Source: Acidobacteriota bacterium
Lineage (GTDB): Bacteria; Acidobacteriota; Thermoanaerobaculia; Multivoradales; JBCCEF01
Direction of reading: 5' to 3'
DNA: 49,174 nucleotides
Assembly: GCA_039028635.1 (NCBI GenBank)
Contig: JBCCHV010000051.1
Span: 1-49,174, forward strand
How positions within the stretch are numbered: the first letter of the stretch is position 1; each line of letters starts with the position of its first letter. Positions 1-9,557 of this stretch are shown here, in pieces. The notes below the pieces were generated by a model. The model was not told the origin of the DNA. It did not search any database and saw only the letters and a list, made by a program, of their open reading frames with translations. Both the position numbers and the translations under genes were made by a program.

Positions 1-153
1 ACCCCCCCACCCCCACCCCGTCGGGCCGGCGTTTTTAATAAATTTCCTAACCCCCCGGTTTTTGCCCTTTGTTTTTTTGGGGGGGCCGCGGGGGGGGGGG
101 GTTCCCCCCCCCCCCCGGGCTCGACACCACCAGCCCAGGGAGCGGCGCCGCAA
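1..153. other. Low-complexity terminal sequence, probably assembly or sequencing artefact
   Basis: The first ~120 bases are runs of C, G and T (for example 11 G followed soon by 14 C), unlike anything else in the window. No credible reading frame enters from the left. The VWA gene begins to read cleanly only from base 154 (its stop codon end). I interpret this as low-quality contig-end sequence. Confidence 0.6.
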
Positions 154-2121
154 TCAGTCGTTGGCCTCGGAAAAGAGACTCTCCTCCCCCTCTTCCACCT
201 GAAGCACGGCGGCCCGACGAATCAAGCCCACGAGATCGTCATAGGACTGGTTACCGGCAAAATGCGGACTGAGGGCTTCGGCCTCGAGGAGAAGATCGTC
301 GAGGGAGGAGCCCCGGGCCCAGAAGGAACGGCGCAGGATCTCCGCAAACTCGGCCGTGATCGCCGCCAGCCGGGCGTCCGGAGCGAGTTGCGACCAGCGG
401 CGGACGAGATCGCGCCGGCGGATGGGGAGCTCCTGCTCGACGAATTCAGAATCTCCGACAGGACGGTAGCGCAGCCGAACCGTGCCCAGTAGTCCCCTGC
501 CGGGCAGGCGACGCCGTAGACGCACTTCGTAGAGGGCGGTCACCGTTTGACCCGCTCCGACCTCGCCACCATCGACTCCGTCGTCGCGAAAGGACTCATC
601 CGGGATATCGCGATTCTCATAGCCGAGGAGTCGATACTGCTGCACCGCCCAGGGCCGGAACTCCACCTGGATGCGGGCCTCTTCGGCCACCGTCTGGAGC
701 GTTCCGGTGAGCTCCTCGACAAAGATCCGGCGCGCCTCCTCGAGGCAATCGACGTAGGCGTAGTCGCCGTCGCCGCGATCGGCGAGCTGCTCCATCAGGG
801 TGTCGTTGTAGTTGCCCATGCCGAAACCGACGGTCGACAGCTCGATACCGCGCCCCGCCTCGAGGGAGATCCGCTGCAGGATCGCATCGGGACCCGTCGC
901 ACCGACGTTGGCGACGCCGTCGGAACAGAGGATGACGCGGTTGATCGCCCCCTCGACGAAACCTTCGGACGCCAGCCGATAGCCCAGGACGAGACCTTCC
1001 TCGGCATTGGTGGAGCCTTCGCTCTCGAGGCGATCGATCGCTTCGCCAATCGCCTCGAGATCGGAAGTGTGCTCGAGCACCACTCGCCCCGCGCTGCCGT
1101 AAACCACCAGCGCGACTCGATCCTCCGCGGTGAGTTGTTCGAGCAGGAGACGGAGCGACCGCTTGACCAGACCGAGCCGGTTCTCCAGGTCCATCGACCC
1201 GGAGACGTCCACCACGAAGGTGAGCACCGCCGGCTTGCGGTTCTCGGCGACGACGTCGCGCGCCCGGACCGTGATGCGGAGCAGGCGAGCCCGCACGCCG
1301 GCCGCACCGACGCCGGGTCCGAGGAACGGGCTCGGGCCACCGTCGACGGCGAGGGCGATGTCGCCATCCCGCGGGCCTTCCCGCCAGGGCCTCAGTGGAT
1401 CGAGCCTCAGTGAATTGACCAACTCTTCGACCCGCACCGCTTCACGCGGCGGCAAGTAGCCGTCGCGGAGATACCTGCGCACGACGCCATAGGACGCCGT
1501 ATCGACGTCCAATCCGAAAGTCGACAGGCGATCATCCGCCGTGTTGACGAAGGGATTGGTCCCCCAGGTCTGGAAGAACATGTCGGGGTAGGGAGCGTCG
1601 ACCCGGCCGAGGCCGTTGCCCGGCAGGTAGGTGGGGTTGGTCGTGAAGCTCGCTCCGGCGGTCATCGACGTCCGGTCGAACACCGGCGCCATCTCGGCCA
1701 CGGTGATTTCGTCGCGGATCGTGGCGGGCTGCCGCGGCGCAGCGATCACGACTTTTGGCGGCATGGCGGGCTCGGGCGCCAAGACCTCATCGGACAGGAC
1801 CGTCGTCTCGTCAATCGCCGGAGAAGACACGGCAGGCTCGAAGACCCACGCTTTCTCGGTCCCCTGCGGTTGCTTGGGAACCGAAGATGCCAAAGCCCAG
1901 AAGAGCATCGCGCCCAAGGCCGCACTGCCCAGGCCAGCCGCCAGGCGAGTCGCCCAGAGGGGCAGGAAGCGCTCCTCGACCGGTGCCGCCTCGACCAGCT
2001 CGAAGGACGGCAGATTGGCCGGTATACGCGCCACGATCTCGTCGATCAGTCCGGGCGGCGGCTCGGCCGGCAGGTCGACGCTCATCAGTCGCTCGAGGCG
2101 TTGCTCACTTCGGCTGCTCAT
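154..2121 (-). CDS. VWA-domain protein of the YfbK type with a membrane-anchored anti-sigma-like N terminus
   Basis: A 655-aa membrane protein. Residues 1-55 are cytoplasmic and resemble the N terminus of an anti-sigma factor. A single transmembrane helix lies at about 57-80, followed by a Pro/Ala linker. Around residues 190-240 is the conserved block that precedes VWA in the YfbK family (NTADDRLSTFGLDVDTASY), then a VWA domain (about 300-470) with an intact MIDAS motif DVSGSM, then the C-terminal DUF3520-type region. The VWA domain is expected to bind a divalent cation and a protein ligand outside the cytoplasm. The start ATG overlaps the stop of the upstream sigma factor gene by 4 bp (ATGA), so the two are translationally coupled. 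I infer that this protein is the sigma factor's membrane partner. The role of the family is poorly known. Confidence 0.85.
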   Translation of the reverse strand: MSSRSEQRLERLMSVDLPAEPPPGLIDEIVARIPANLPSFELVEAAPVEERFLPLWATRLAAGLGSAALGAMLFWALASSVPKQPQGTEKAWVFEPAVSSPAIDETTVLSDEVLAPEPAMPPKVVIAAPRQPATIRDEITVAEMAPVFDRTSMTAGASFTTNPTYLPGNGLGRVDAPYPDMFFQTWGTNPFVNTADDRLSTFGLDVDTASYGVVRRYLRDGYLPPREAVRVEELVNSLRLDPLRPWREGPRDGDIALAVDGGPSPFLGPGVGAAGVRARLLRITVRARDVVAENRKPAVLTFVVDVSGSMDLENRLGLVKRSLRLLLEQLTAEDRVALVVYGSAGRVVLEHTSDLEAIGEAIDRLESEGSTNAEEGLVLGYRLASEGFVEGAINRVILCSDGVANVGATGPDAILQRISLEAGRGIELSTVGFGMGNYNDTLMEQLADRGDGDYAYVDCLEEARRIFVEELTGTLQTVAEEARIQVEFRPWAVQQYRLLGYENRDIPDESFRDDGVDGGEVGAGQTVTALYEVRLRRRLPGRGLLGTVRLRYRPVGDSEFVEQELPIRRRDLVRRWSQLAPDARLAAITAEFAEILRRSFWARGSSLDDLLLEAEALSPHFAGNQSYDDLVGLIRRAAVLQVEEGEESLFSEAND

Positions 2122-2741
2122 CGCTTCTCCTCGGCCATCGCCTGCCGCAGCAGGGCCTCGGCGCGCTTCAGACGTTTTCGAATCGCCACCGCCGTCACCC
2201 CTTCGAGCTCGGCGATCTCGGCCACCGAGATCTCGCCCCAGAAGCGCGCCGTCACCGTCAAGCGCAACGGTTCCGGCAAGGCGATCACCGCCTGACGCAG
2301 GCGAGTTGCCCGTTCACTACGCTCCAGGTTTCCCTGCGGCCCGGCACCGGGCGCGGCGAGATCGGCCTCACCCTCGGAGTCGAGGGCGGCCACCAAGCGC
2401 GGCCGGCGGCGACTGCTGATGAAGGTGTTGTAGGCGATGCGGTAGAGCCAGGTCGAAAACAAGGATCGACCGTCGAACTTGCCGATGGCGGCCCAGGCGC
2501 GCTGGAAGGTGTCCTGGGTCAGGTCGGCAGCCAGGTCCGGCTCACCACACAGCTTGACCAAGGCGACGAAGACCCGGCGATAGCAGCCGCGGGCCAAGGC
2601 CTCGGCGGCGTCTCCATCGCCGGCGGCGAGGGCCGCCGACAGGCGCCGCTCGGTCGCCCCATCGAGAGGGTCGCCGCCGCGATCGCGGGTAGGTTGGTGG
2701 GAATCGTAGGCCGCTCTGTCGATCACGCCCCTTGGACGCAC
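2118..2741 (-). CDS. ECF-type RNA polymerase sigma factor (sigma-70 family)
   Basis: A 207-aa sigma factor with the two ECF regions. Region 2 (about residues 45-115) includes the DLTQDTFQRAW and FSTWLYRIAYN segments that bind core polymerase and the -10 element. Region 4 (about 150-200) has the helix-turn-helix ISVAEIAELEGVTAVAIRKR. There is no region 1.1 or 3. It overlaps the downstream VWA gene by 4 bp, and that gene probably encodes its membrane regulator. The start is GTG at 2741; a second GTG at 2726 is also possible, and neither has a strong Shine-Dalgarno sequence. The target promoters cannot be deduced from the window. Confidence 0.85.
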   Translation of the reverse strand: MRPRGVIDRAAYDSHQPTRDRGGDPLDGATERRLSAALAAGDGDAAEALARGCYRRVFVALVKLCGEPDLAADLTQDTFQRAWAAIGKFDGRSLFSTWLYRIAYNTFISSRRRPRLVAALDSEGEADLAAPGAGPQGNLERSERATRLRQAVIALPEPLRLTVTARFWGEISVAEIAELEGVTAVAIRKRLKRAEALLRQAMAEEKR

Positions 2742-2811
2742 GAGCCGGCGAAAGAGAAACCCCGCGGCCGAAAGTTCTCGCCTCGCGGGCTCGCCACGGC
2801 AATGACGGACA

Positions 2812-3882
2812 TCACTCGCGGGCGACGCTTGCCGCAGGCTCGGAGGCGCCTACCGCAGGCGCCGTCGCGACCGCCGCCTGCTCCACCGCTGCGGCAGCGA
2901 AGCGGCGGATGATGTCGCCGGCGGGTTCGATGCGGTGAACCCCGGCAGCACTCTTGCCCGCCTGCCAGTACTCGCGTGAAGCGCTCTCGTCGAGGGAGGC
3001 ACGCTTGAGCTGCCAGACGGACTTGAGGGCGTAGAAGGTGCGCATCCAGTGCTTGCGGCGCCGTCCGCGCAGCATCCAGCGGGCGAAGGGCCCGGCCTTG
3101 AGCCCCATGCGCTCGATGTAGGGCGTATTGATCACCGCCACCGGCACGCCGGTGATGCGCTCCGAGAGCACGATGTCGTCTTCGCCGGCGTCGATGATGG
3201 CCTGCTTGTAGGCGGCCGCGGCGCGACACTCCTCGGTGGCGATGAAGCGTGTGCCCATCTGCACGCCGGCATAGCCCAGGCGCAGGGCGGCGACGAAATC
3301 CTCTTCACTGCCGACTCCACCGGCGCAGACCACCGGCAGGCCGAGGTCACCGATCTCGTCGAGGAGCTCGGCGGGGGTGCGGTCGCCGGCGTGGCCGCCG
3401 GCACGGCCGTTGACGGCGATCAGGCCATCGACTCCACCCTCGGCCCCCTTGAGGGCCCACTTGCGCTCGGTGACGTCGTGGTAGACGAAGCCGCCGACGG
3501 CGTGGACCTTCTCCACCACCCAACGGGGATTGCCCAAGGAGGTGACGAAGAAGCGCACCCCTTCTTCGAGGGCGATGTCGATCCAGCGCTGCATACGTTC
3601 GAAGTAGGTCTTCGAGGACTTCTCGATCAGGGCGTTCATGCCGATCGGACGGCCACCGGCGAGCTGCTGGATCAGGCGCACTCCGGCGCGGAAGTCGTGA
3701 CCGTGGACGTAGGTCAGAGAGATCGGCTGCAGCACCCCCATCCCGCCGGCGGCGGACGCCGCTCCGACCAGCTCCGGATTGCTGCAGGGATACATCGGCC
3801 CGCAGATCAGCGGCACCTCGATGCCGAGCTGGCGGGTCAGCTCCGTTTCGAGGGCGGACGTCGCAATCGGCGAATCACTCAT
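2812..3882 (-). CDS. Nitronate monooxygenase / 2-nitropropane dioxygenase-like FMN oxidoreductase
   Basis: A 356-aa TIM-barrel flavoprotein of the NAD(P)H-dependent flavin oxidoreductase / nitronate monooxygenase family. Family features are the N-terminal [13 protein letters not shown] segment, the glycine-rich phosphate-binding segment [10 protein letters not shown] (about residues 160-170), and [14 protein letters not shown] followed by [13 protein letters not shown] in the C-terminal half, which hold FMN. The family oxidises nitronates, but many members have other or unknown substrates; a role in lipid or nitro-compound metabolism cannot be chosen from sequence. The C terminus ends in an Ala-rich tail. 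The start ATG at 3882 overlaps the stop of the upstream DUF4442 gene by 4 bp, so the two form an operon. Confidence 0.85.
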   Translation of the reverse strand: MSDSPIATSALETELTRQLGIEVPLICGPMYPCSNPELVGAASAAGGMGVLQPISLTYVHGHDFRAGVRLIQQLAGGRPIGMNALIEKSSKTYFERMQRWIDIALEEGVRFFVTSLGNPRWVVEKVHAVGGFVYHDVTERKWALKGAEGGVDGLIAVNGRAGGHAGDRTPAELLDEIGDLGLPVVCAGGVGSEEDFVAALRLGYAGVQMGTRFIATEECRAAAAYKQAIIDAGEDDIVLSERITGVPVAVINTPYIERMGLKAGPFARWMLRGRRRKHWMRTFYALKSVWQLKRASLDESASREYWQAGKSAAGVHRIEPAGDIIRRFAAAAVEQAAVATAPAVGASEPAASVARE

Positions 3883-4358
3883 TTCGGGCTCAACCTCCAG
3901 TGGGCGGTCACCCGCGCCACCACGTCGCCGGCATCATCGCGAATCTCCGCTACCACCGGAAAGTCCTGGGTTTCGACAACCTCCGGCGGCTCGCAGCGGC
4001 ACTCGGCGATCAGCCGCCCGCGGGCTTTCTTGAGGTAGTCGGCGGAAAGTCGGGTGACGATGCCGCGCACCGACGGTTTCAGACCGGTGAGCATCGCCAG
4101 ACCGCTGGCGAACTCGCCGACATTGACCAGGGCGACGGCGTGGATCGACGCCAGGTGGTTGCGCACCTTGCGGCGGTCGCGGAGGGACACCACCACATGC
4201 CCCGGCTCGAGGCTCTCGACCCGCGCCCCGACGGTACCGGTATAGGGAACGGAGAAGGCCACGGCGCGGCTGAACATCCACCGCCCCAAGGGCAGCGAGC
4301 TCAGGCGCTGCCAGCTTGCCAGGGTTTGAGCACCGGGAGAGGGATTCGCTTTCGCCAT
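3879..4358 (-). CDS. DUF4442 hotdog-fold protein (thioesterase-like)
   Basis: A 159-aa protein with the pattern of a DUF4442/PaaI-like hotdog domain: [20 protein letters not shown], then the central helix [20 protein letters not shown], then the strand [19 protein letters not shown]. Such proteins usually hydrolyse or bind acyl-CoA. The ATG at 4358 is chosen over the one at 4406 because a GAGAA sequence lies 7 nt upstream and the extra N-terminal residues are not family-like. It overlaps the downstream nitronate monooxygenase gene by 4 bp. The substrate is unknown. Confidence 0.75.
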   Translation of the reverse strand: MAKANPSPGAQTLASWQRLSSLPLGRWMFSRAVAFSVPYTGTVGARVESLEPGHVVVSLRDRRKVRNHLASIHAVALVNVGEFASGLAMLTGLKPSVRGIVTRLSADYLKKARGRLIAECRCEPPEVVETQDFPVVAEIRDDAGDVVARVTAHWRLSPK

Positions 4359-4528
4359 GGCGCCATTCTCACCCACGGCCGCGGTCGGCACCAAGCGGGC
4401 GGACAACCTCTCCTGTTCGACCCGCGTACCAGGAGGCGAGGGCCGCCCCCGGAGACGGCGACCCGCAGAGGGATAATCCCAGCAGACCGACTCTTTCTTT
4501 CCGCCGTCCGACCTCGAGGAGATCCGTC

Positions 4529-5827
4529 ATGATGCGCCCAGTGCTCACCGTCCTTTTCGCGCTCTCCCTGCCTTCGGTCATGGTGGCGGCCCCCGGAGCA
4601 GAGTCCACCTACTTGCTGCCGAGCGACGGCGAAGGACAGCAGCACTGGCCGCGCTGGCGCGGTCCTGGCGGACAAGGTGAGGCGGTGGGTAGCGGCTTTC
4701 CGGATCGCTGGTCCGCCACCGAGAACGTCCGGTGGAAGGTGCCGGTGGCCGGCCGCGGTAACTCGTCGCCCATTCTGTGGCGCGACAAGATCTTCCTCAC
4801 CACCGCCTACGACGGCGGCAAACGGCGCTCGCTGATCGCCTTCGACCGCGCCACCGGCCGCCAGCTCTGGGAGACCTTCGCCCCGGACACCCAGCCCGAA
4901 GGCGCCCACGCCAAGAACGGCTTCGCCTCCTCGACGCCGACCACCGACGGTGAGCGCATCTACGCCTACTTCGGCAACCACGGCCTGCTCGCCGTCGACT
5001 TCGCCGGCAAGCTCGCCTGGCATCGTCCGGTGGGTACCTTCGACGCCTTCCACGGCACCGCCTCCTCGCCGCTGCTGCATGACGGACGACTCTTCCTGGT
5101 GCAGGATCACCGCGGTACCGGGGGCTCCTTCGTCGCCGCCTACGAGCCGGCAACCGGCAACCCACTGTGGCGCACACCGCGCCAGGCCAAGGTCGGCTGG
5201 AACACGCCCATCGCCGTTCGCGTCGGCGAGCGCGACGAGCTGATCGTCAGCGGCCAGCAGCAAGTGCAGGCCTACGACCCGGCCAACGGCAAGGAGCTGT
5301 GGACTGCCCGCGGCAACACCTTCGAAGCCATCCCCACCCCGGTGGTGGGCCACGGTTTGCTCTTCGCCTCTTCCGGCCGCGGCGGGCCGACCCTCGCCAT
5401 CCGCCCCGGCGGTAAGGGCGACGTCACCGACAGCCACATCGTCTGGCAAGCGCCGAAGGGCTCCCCCTTCGTGCCCTCCACCCAGCTCGCCGGCGACTAT
5501 CTCTACATGGTCAACGACATGGCCGCCATCGCCACCTGTTACGCGGCGAAGAGCGGCGAGGTGGTCTGGCAAGGGCGCCTCGGCAAGGCCCGGCGCGAAG
5601 GTTTCTCGGCCTCACCGGTGCTGGCCGACGACAAGGTCTTCTTCACCAACGACGAAGGCGAGACTTTCGTCCTCGCCACCGGACCGAAGTTCGAGATCCT
5701 GCGGGTCAACGAGCTGGGCGAGAACGTCCTCGCCTCGCCGGCGGCGGTCGACGGCGTGTGGTACTTCCGCACCGCCGGGCACCTGCTCGCGATCGGCCAT
5801 CCGCAACCGAAGCCGGCGGCCAAGTGA
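4529..5827 (+). CDS. Exported PQQ-like beta-propeller repeat protein
   Basis: A 432-aa protein starting MMRPVLTVLFALSLPSVMVA, a signal peptide probably cut near residue 20. The reading frame is open further upstream to 4316, but ATG 4529 follows a GAGGAG Shine-Dalgarno (4516-4521) and starts directly with the signal peptide. The body has repeated blades of the quinoprotein type (AYDPANGKELW, SGEVVWQGRLG), preceded by the WPRWRGPGGQG motif common in Planctomycetes and Acidobacteriota propellers. No catalytic residues of PQQ dehydrogenases are evident, so it is more likely a periplasmic scaffold or binding protein. It overlaps the following gene by 4 bp (GTGA). Confidence 0.85.
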   Translation: MMRPVLTVLFALSLPSVMVAAPGAESTYLLPSDGEGQQHWPRWRGPGGQGEAVGSGFPDRWSATENVRWKVPVAGRGNSSPILWRDKIFLTTAYDGGKRRSLIAFDRATGRQLWETFAPDTQPEGAHAKNGFASSTPTTDGERIYAYFGNHGLLAVDFAGKLAWHRPVGTFDAFHGTASSPLLHDGRLFLVQDHRGTGGSFVAAYEPATGNPLWRTPRQAKVGWNTPIAVRVGERDELIVSGQQQVQAYDPANGKELWTARGNTFEAIPTPVVGHGLLFASSGRGGPTLAIRPGGKGDVTDSHIVWQAPKGSPFVPSTQLAGDYLYMVNDMAAIATCYAAKSGEVVWQGRLGKARREGFSASPVLADDKVFFTNDEGETFVLATGPKFEILRVNELGENVLASPAAVDGVWYFRTAGHLLAIGHPQPKPAAK

Positions 5828-6369
5828 GCCCTCGCCAGCGCTGCCGGTGGCGACTCATGGGTTGGATGCTCCTGCTGGCCGCCAGCCCCCTCGCCGCCGA
5901 AGTCGAAACGGCGCCCTTCGACTGGACCCTCGGCACCTGGGAAGGAGTGCGCCGTGACGCCGCCGACGGCAGCGAGGAAGCGATGACCTTGCGGGTCGAG
6001 CCCATCCTCGGCGGTGCCGGCCAGCAGCGCCACCTCGAGGTGCGTCTCGACGATCGCGTCTACCGCGGCTACTCGGTCCAGCTGTTCGATCACCGCCTCG
6101 GCAAGTGGGTGCGGCAGTACGCCAACCAGGTTCGCGGGCGATTCACCCGCCTCGAAGGAGAGATCGAGGCCGACGGCCGAAGTGTTTGGCGCGGGGCGGC
6201 CCGCGAACGGACCCGCGAGTCGCGCCTCACCTCGGAGCGCCTCGGCACCGACCGTTGGCGGCGCACCATGGCGGTCTCCGACGATGACGGCAAGAGCTGG
6301 CGGGGGTTGTGGACCGATGAGCTGCGGCGGGCAGAAGGCGGCGCAGATTCCCTGCCCGCGCCGCCTTAG
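5824..6369 (+). CDS. Small exported protein of unknown function
   Basis: A 181-aa protein. GTG 5824 overlaps the stop of the propeller gene by 4 bp; an alternative ATG at 5857 would begin immediately before the hydrophobic stretch GWMLLLAASPLAAEV, which looks like a signal peptide. The mature part begins with FDWTLGTWEGVRRDA and then WR- and R-rich beta strands. This resembles calycin/lipocalin-like domains that open with a G-x-W motif and are annotated as DUF1579-like proteins. I cannot name a function. Its coupling to the beta-propeller gene suggests a shared periplasmic task. Confidence 0.7.
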   Translation: MSPRQRCRWRLMGWMLLLAASPLAAEVETAPFDWTLGTWEGVRRDAADGSEEAMTLRVEPILGGAGQQRHLEVRLDDRVYRGYSVQLFDHRLGKWVRQYANQVRGRFTRLEGEIEADGRSVWRGAARERTRESRLTSERLGTDRWRRTMAVSDDDGKSWRGLWTDELRRAEGGADSLPAPP

Positions 6370-6409
6370 CTCGCAACCGGCTCGGCCTGAGCCGGAGCCG
6401 GTTGCGAGC
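6369..6409. terminator. Bidirectional hairpin terminator between convergent genes
   Basis: A perfect 15-bp inverted repeat (6369-6383 with 6395-6409) with an 11-base loop lies exactly between the convergent stop codons of the small exported protein and the DUF2911 gene. The loop can form a further short GGC/GCC pair. No long T run follows on either strand. Confidence 0.7.
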
Positions 6410-6419
6410 TCGACCAGGT

Positions 6420-7463
6420 TCAGCTCATCGAGTTCAGAATGCCCTCGATGCGAGGCTTCTGGTTCTCGGGTGCCATCTCGAGAGCCTTCTGGTAGAGGCG
6501 ACGGGAGGACTGAGTGTCGCCCTTGGCGCCATAGGCCTCGCCCAGGCTGTCGTAAACGTTCCAGGACTCGGGGTGATCGTCGACGTTCTTCTGGAAGATC
6601 TCGATGGCGCGCTCGACCTGGCCGGCCTGCAGATACTGGTAGCCGGCGAAGTTGACCTGCTGCTCGTTACCCAGCGGCAGGGCCTTCGCCATCATGGCCT
6701 CGGCTTCGCCGTCGCCCATCCGCTGCAGCAGGCGGCCCTTGACGAACAAGGTGTTGAAGTTCTCCTGGCGGGCGATGGCCTGGTCGGCCCACTGCAGCGC
6801 CTCCTCGAGGTTGGTGTCATTCTGCAAGCAGAAGTTTGCCGCCGCCACGAAGCCCCGCCAGTCGAAGCCGGCCCGCGACCGCAGCTGATTGCGAATCTCG
6901 GCCAGCGCCAGGGCGGTGGTGTCGAACTCCACCTCGAAGGGCACTTTGGTCTCCTCCCAGTGGACGTAGACCCGACCGGAATCGTTGTCGAGGCTGTCGA
7001 AACCAAAGGTGACGCGCTCTTCGAAGGACGCCTTCTCGGCCTGAGCGGTCACCCGCAGGGCATCTTCCTCCTGGTCGTAGGAGAAGCTGCCCCAGGAGGT
7101 CGAGTTGGTCGAGAAAATGACCGTCCAGTCCTTTTCCCCGGGGATCATGTGGAGGCCGTAGGTGCCGGCCGCCAGGCTTTCACCCTCGACCTTGACGGGA
7201 TCGCTGAAGGTGATGGTGGTGTTCTCGTTGGCGCCGGCACGCCAAACCTGATCGTTGGGCACCAGGGCGCCCATGATGGTGCGGCCACGAACCGCCGGGC
7301 GGTGATAGTCGATGGTGATCTTGGACACGCCGATGACCTGGCTCACGCTGGCATCGGGACTCGCCTCGGGCATGCCCTGAAGCTGGGCCACGGCGGCCGG
7401 CGCGGTGAGCAGGGCAAGGGCCATGATGCCGACAGCCCACAGGCTTTTCCTCTGGATGTTCAT
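6420..7463 (-). CDS. Exported DUF2911 protein with C-terminal TPR repeats
   Basis: A 347-aa protein. ATG 7463 follows a strong GAGGAGG Shine-Dalgarno and opens a clear signal peptide (RKSLWAVGIMALALLTAPAAVAQ); the longer reading frame to 7598 lacks these. Residues ~30-175 form the DUF2911 domain: SKITIDYHRPAVRGRTIMG, then WRAGANENTTITFS, then AGTYGLHMIPGEKDWTVIFS, then WGSFSYDQEEDALRV. Residues ~240-347 contain tetratricopeptide-like helices (for example WNVYDSLGEAYGAKGDTQSS). DUF2911 proteins are common exported proteins of Bacteroidota and Acidobacteriota with no established activity. It follows a terminator hairpin in convergent orientation. Confidence 0.9.
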   Translation of the reverse strand: MNIQRKSLWAVGIMALALLTAPAAVAQLQGMPEASPDASVSQVIGVSKITIDYHRPAVRGRTIMGALVPNDQVWRAGANENTTITFSDPVKVEGESLAAGTYGLHMIPGEKDWTVIFSTNSTSWGSFSYDQEEDALRVTAQAEKASFEERVTFGFDSLDNDSGRVYVHWEETKVPFEVEFDTTALALAEIRNQLRSRAGFDWRGFVAAANFCLQNDTNLEEALQWADQAIARQENFNTLFVKGRLLQRMGDGEAEAMMAKALPLGNEQQVNFAGYQYLQAGQVERAIEIFQKNVDDHPESWNVYDSLGEAYGAKGDTQSSRRLYQKALEMAPENQKPRIEGILNSMS

Positions 7464-7623
7464 GCGTCCTCCTCTCTGCAGTTGCTTGCCTGGAGCCGGC
7501 CTGCCTGCCGACTTCGTCGACGGCGAACACCGGAGAGCGATGTTCCGGCCCATCCCGGTCTGGCGCGGGAGCTCCTTCCGCAGCCAGTTACGAAACACTA
7601 AGCGTCAGGTTGCGGAGCAAAAC

Positions 7624-9537
7624 CTACAAACGTACGAGACGAGGCCCCGCCAGGGTGGCCGCCGCCACCGCCACCACCAGGCCCGCCCCCACCAGGTTGA
7701 GGGCCGAGAAGCCGGCTCCCGAGGCCGGCGGGAAGAGCGCCAGGAGGGCGGCGACCATCAGCAGGGTGCGGGTCGCCGGCCCGAGCGGAAAGCGCAGGTA
7801 GCCGGCCACCGAAGCCACCAGCGGCAGGATGCCGAGGAGGGCCGCACACACCGCCAGGGCGATGGCTCCCAGTGTCGCCGGACCACCATCGCCGGCGAGC
7901 ATCAAGAGCTCCGGCCGGAAAACGAACAGATAGGGCAGGGTGAAGCCGGCCAGCGCGAAGCGAAAGGCGGCCAGGCCGCTTTCCAGCAGGCCGGAGCCGG
8001 CGATCGAGCTGGCGGCGTAGGCGGCCAGGGCCACCGGCGGCGTCACCATCGACATCATGCCGAAGTAGAAGATGAACAGGTGGGCGGCGAGGGCCGGCAC
8101 TCCGAGCTGTCCCAGCACTGGCCCGATCAGCGTCGCCATCAGCAGGTAGCAAACCGCCGACGGCAGACCCATGCCGAGGATGATCGACGACACCATGATG
8201 GCGATCAAGGCGAGCAGCAGGTTGCCTTCGGCGAGCGGCAGAATCATCGCCGGCAAGCGAGTGCCGAGGCCGGTCAAGGTGACCACGCCGATGATCACGC
8301 CGACGCTGCCGGCGGCGGTGATCAGGGCGACGCCGGCATGGGCGGCGCCCGCCAAGGCGGTTCGCAAGGCGCCCCAAGAGAGCCGGGTGCGGCGATTCGC
8401 GAAGGACAGAGCCAGCACCACGGCGAGGGCCAGGGTGACGGCGCGAAAGATGCTGGTGCCGGAAAGCAGGAAGGCGATCAGCGCCCCGAAGCCACCCAAG
8501 AACACCAACCCTTCGTAGCGCCAGCCGGGATCAGGGCCGACTTCTTTCTCGACGGCGGTTTCCGTCGCCGCCTGGCGCCGGGAGAAAAGGTGCACGATCA
8601 ACAGCAGGGAGAGGTAGTAGAGCACCGCCGGCAGCAGCGCCGCCCGCAGAATCTCGACATAGGTGACCGCCGGCTGGACGATCTCGAGCATCATGTAGGC
8701 GCCGGCTCCCATCACCGGCGGCATCAGCGCTCCACCGGAGGAGGCCGCGGCCTCGAGGCCGGCGGCGATGCGCGGCGCGAAGCCCGCCGAGCGCATCATC
8801 GGGATGGTGAAGGTCCCGGTGGTCGCGGTGTTGGCGACGGCGCTGCCGGAGAGCGAGCCGAGCAGGCCGCTCGACAGCACGGCCACCTTCGCCGGGGCGC
8901 CGCTGCTCCCCCGGAACAACCGCCGCACCACGTCGAGAATGTAGCGGGTGGCGCCGCTGGCCTCGAGTACCGCACCGAAGATCAGGAACAGGAAGACATA
9001 GCGGAACATCACCCGCAGGGCGACGCCGAAAACCCCCTGACTCTGCAGGAAGGTCTGCGACACGATGCGCTCCCAGGAGTAGCCACGATGGGGCATCAGG
9101 GCATCCGGCAGGGAGCTGCCGAAGGCGGCGTAGAGGAGGAAGATGCCGGCCAGGATGGGCAAGGGCCAGCCGACGGAGCGCACCGTCGCCAGGAGCACCA
9201 GCGCCAAGCCGAGGGAGCCGACGATCAGATCGACCGGGAGCTCCGCACCGGCGCGCTCGCCGAGGGCACGGCCTCCCAGCCAGAGCGACTCGAAGAAGGG
9301 CTCGTTCTGAGTCAGCAGGTAGAGGCCGACGACGGCGAAAGCGGCGGCGGCCCAGGGAAAGACCCAGGCGCCGCGGTGGTCGGCCGTCGGCCGCAGGAAG
9401 GCCAGCACGACGCCGAAGAGGGCGAACACCGCCAGGTCACCGCCAGGGGTGAGCAGCGGGTAGTTGACCTCGACGAGGCAGAACAGGGCGAGCAGCAGGG
9501 CCGCCCCATCGCGCCAACGGGACAGCCAGCCGCTCAC
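7624..9537 (-). CDS. TRAP transporter permease, fused small and large subunits (TAXI/DctQM type)
   Basis: A 637-aa integral membrane protein with about 16-18 hydrophobic helices. The N-terminal four or five helices correspond to the small DctQ-like part and the remainder to the DctM-like large subunit, as usual for TAXI-family TRAP systems. Family signatures include GLLGSLSGSAVANTATTGTFTIPMM-type residues near position 230 and LTGLGTRLPAMILPLA in the second half. It imports a substrate with Na+ or H+ using the receptor encoded immediately upstream (20 bp gap). The start is GTG 9537 without an obvious Shine-Dalgarno. The substrate is unknown. Confidence 0.92.
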   Translation of the reverse strand: MSGWLSRWRDGAALLLALFCLVEVNYPLLTPGGDLAVFALFGVVLAFLRPTADHRGAWVFPWAAAAFAVVGLYLLTQNEPFFESLWLGGRALGERAGAELPVDLIVGSLGLALVLLATVRSVGWPLPILAGIFLLYAAFGSSLPDALMPHRGYSWERIVSQTFLQSQGVFGVALRVMFRYVFLFLIFGAVLEASGATRYILDVVRRLFRGSSGAPAKVAVLSSGLLGSLSGSAVANTATTGTFTIPMMRSAGFAPRIAAGLEAAASSGGALMPPVMGAGAYMMLEIVQPAVTYVEILRAALLPAVLYYLSLLLIVHLFSRRQAATETAVEKEVGPDPGWRYEGLVFLGGFGALIAFLLSGTSIFRAVTLALAVVLALSFANRRTRLSWGALRTALAGAAHAGVALITAAGSVGVIIGVVTLTGLGTRLPAMILPLAEGNLLLALIAIMVSSIILGMGLPSAVCYLLMATLIGPVLGQLGVPALAAHLFIFYFGMMSMVTPPVALAAYAASSIAGSGLLESGLAAFRFALAGFTLPYLFVFRPELLMLAGDGGPATLGAIALAVCAALLGILPLVASVAGYLRFPLGPATRTLLMVAALLALFPPASGAGFSALNLVGAGLVVAVAAATLAGPRLVRL

Positions 9538-9557
9538 CGGGGGCGCCGCGGCGGCTT

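Noticed and set aside
547-1413. 288-aa plus-strand frame over the VWA gene
   Set aside because: Antisense shadow; the minus strand carries an intact VWA protein with MIDAS motif.
4301-5572. 423-aa minus-strand frame over the propeller gene
   Set aside because: Antisense shadow; it contains no domain motifs.
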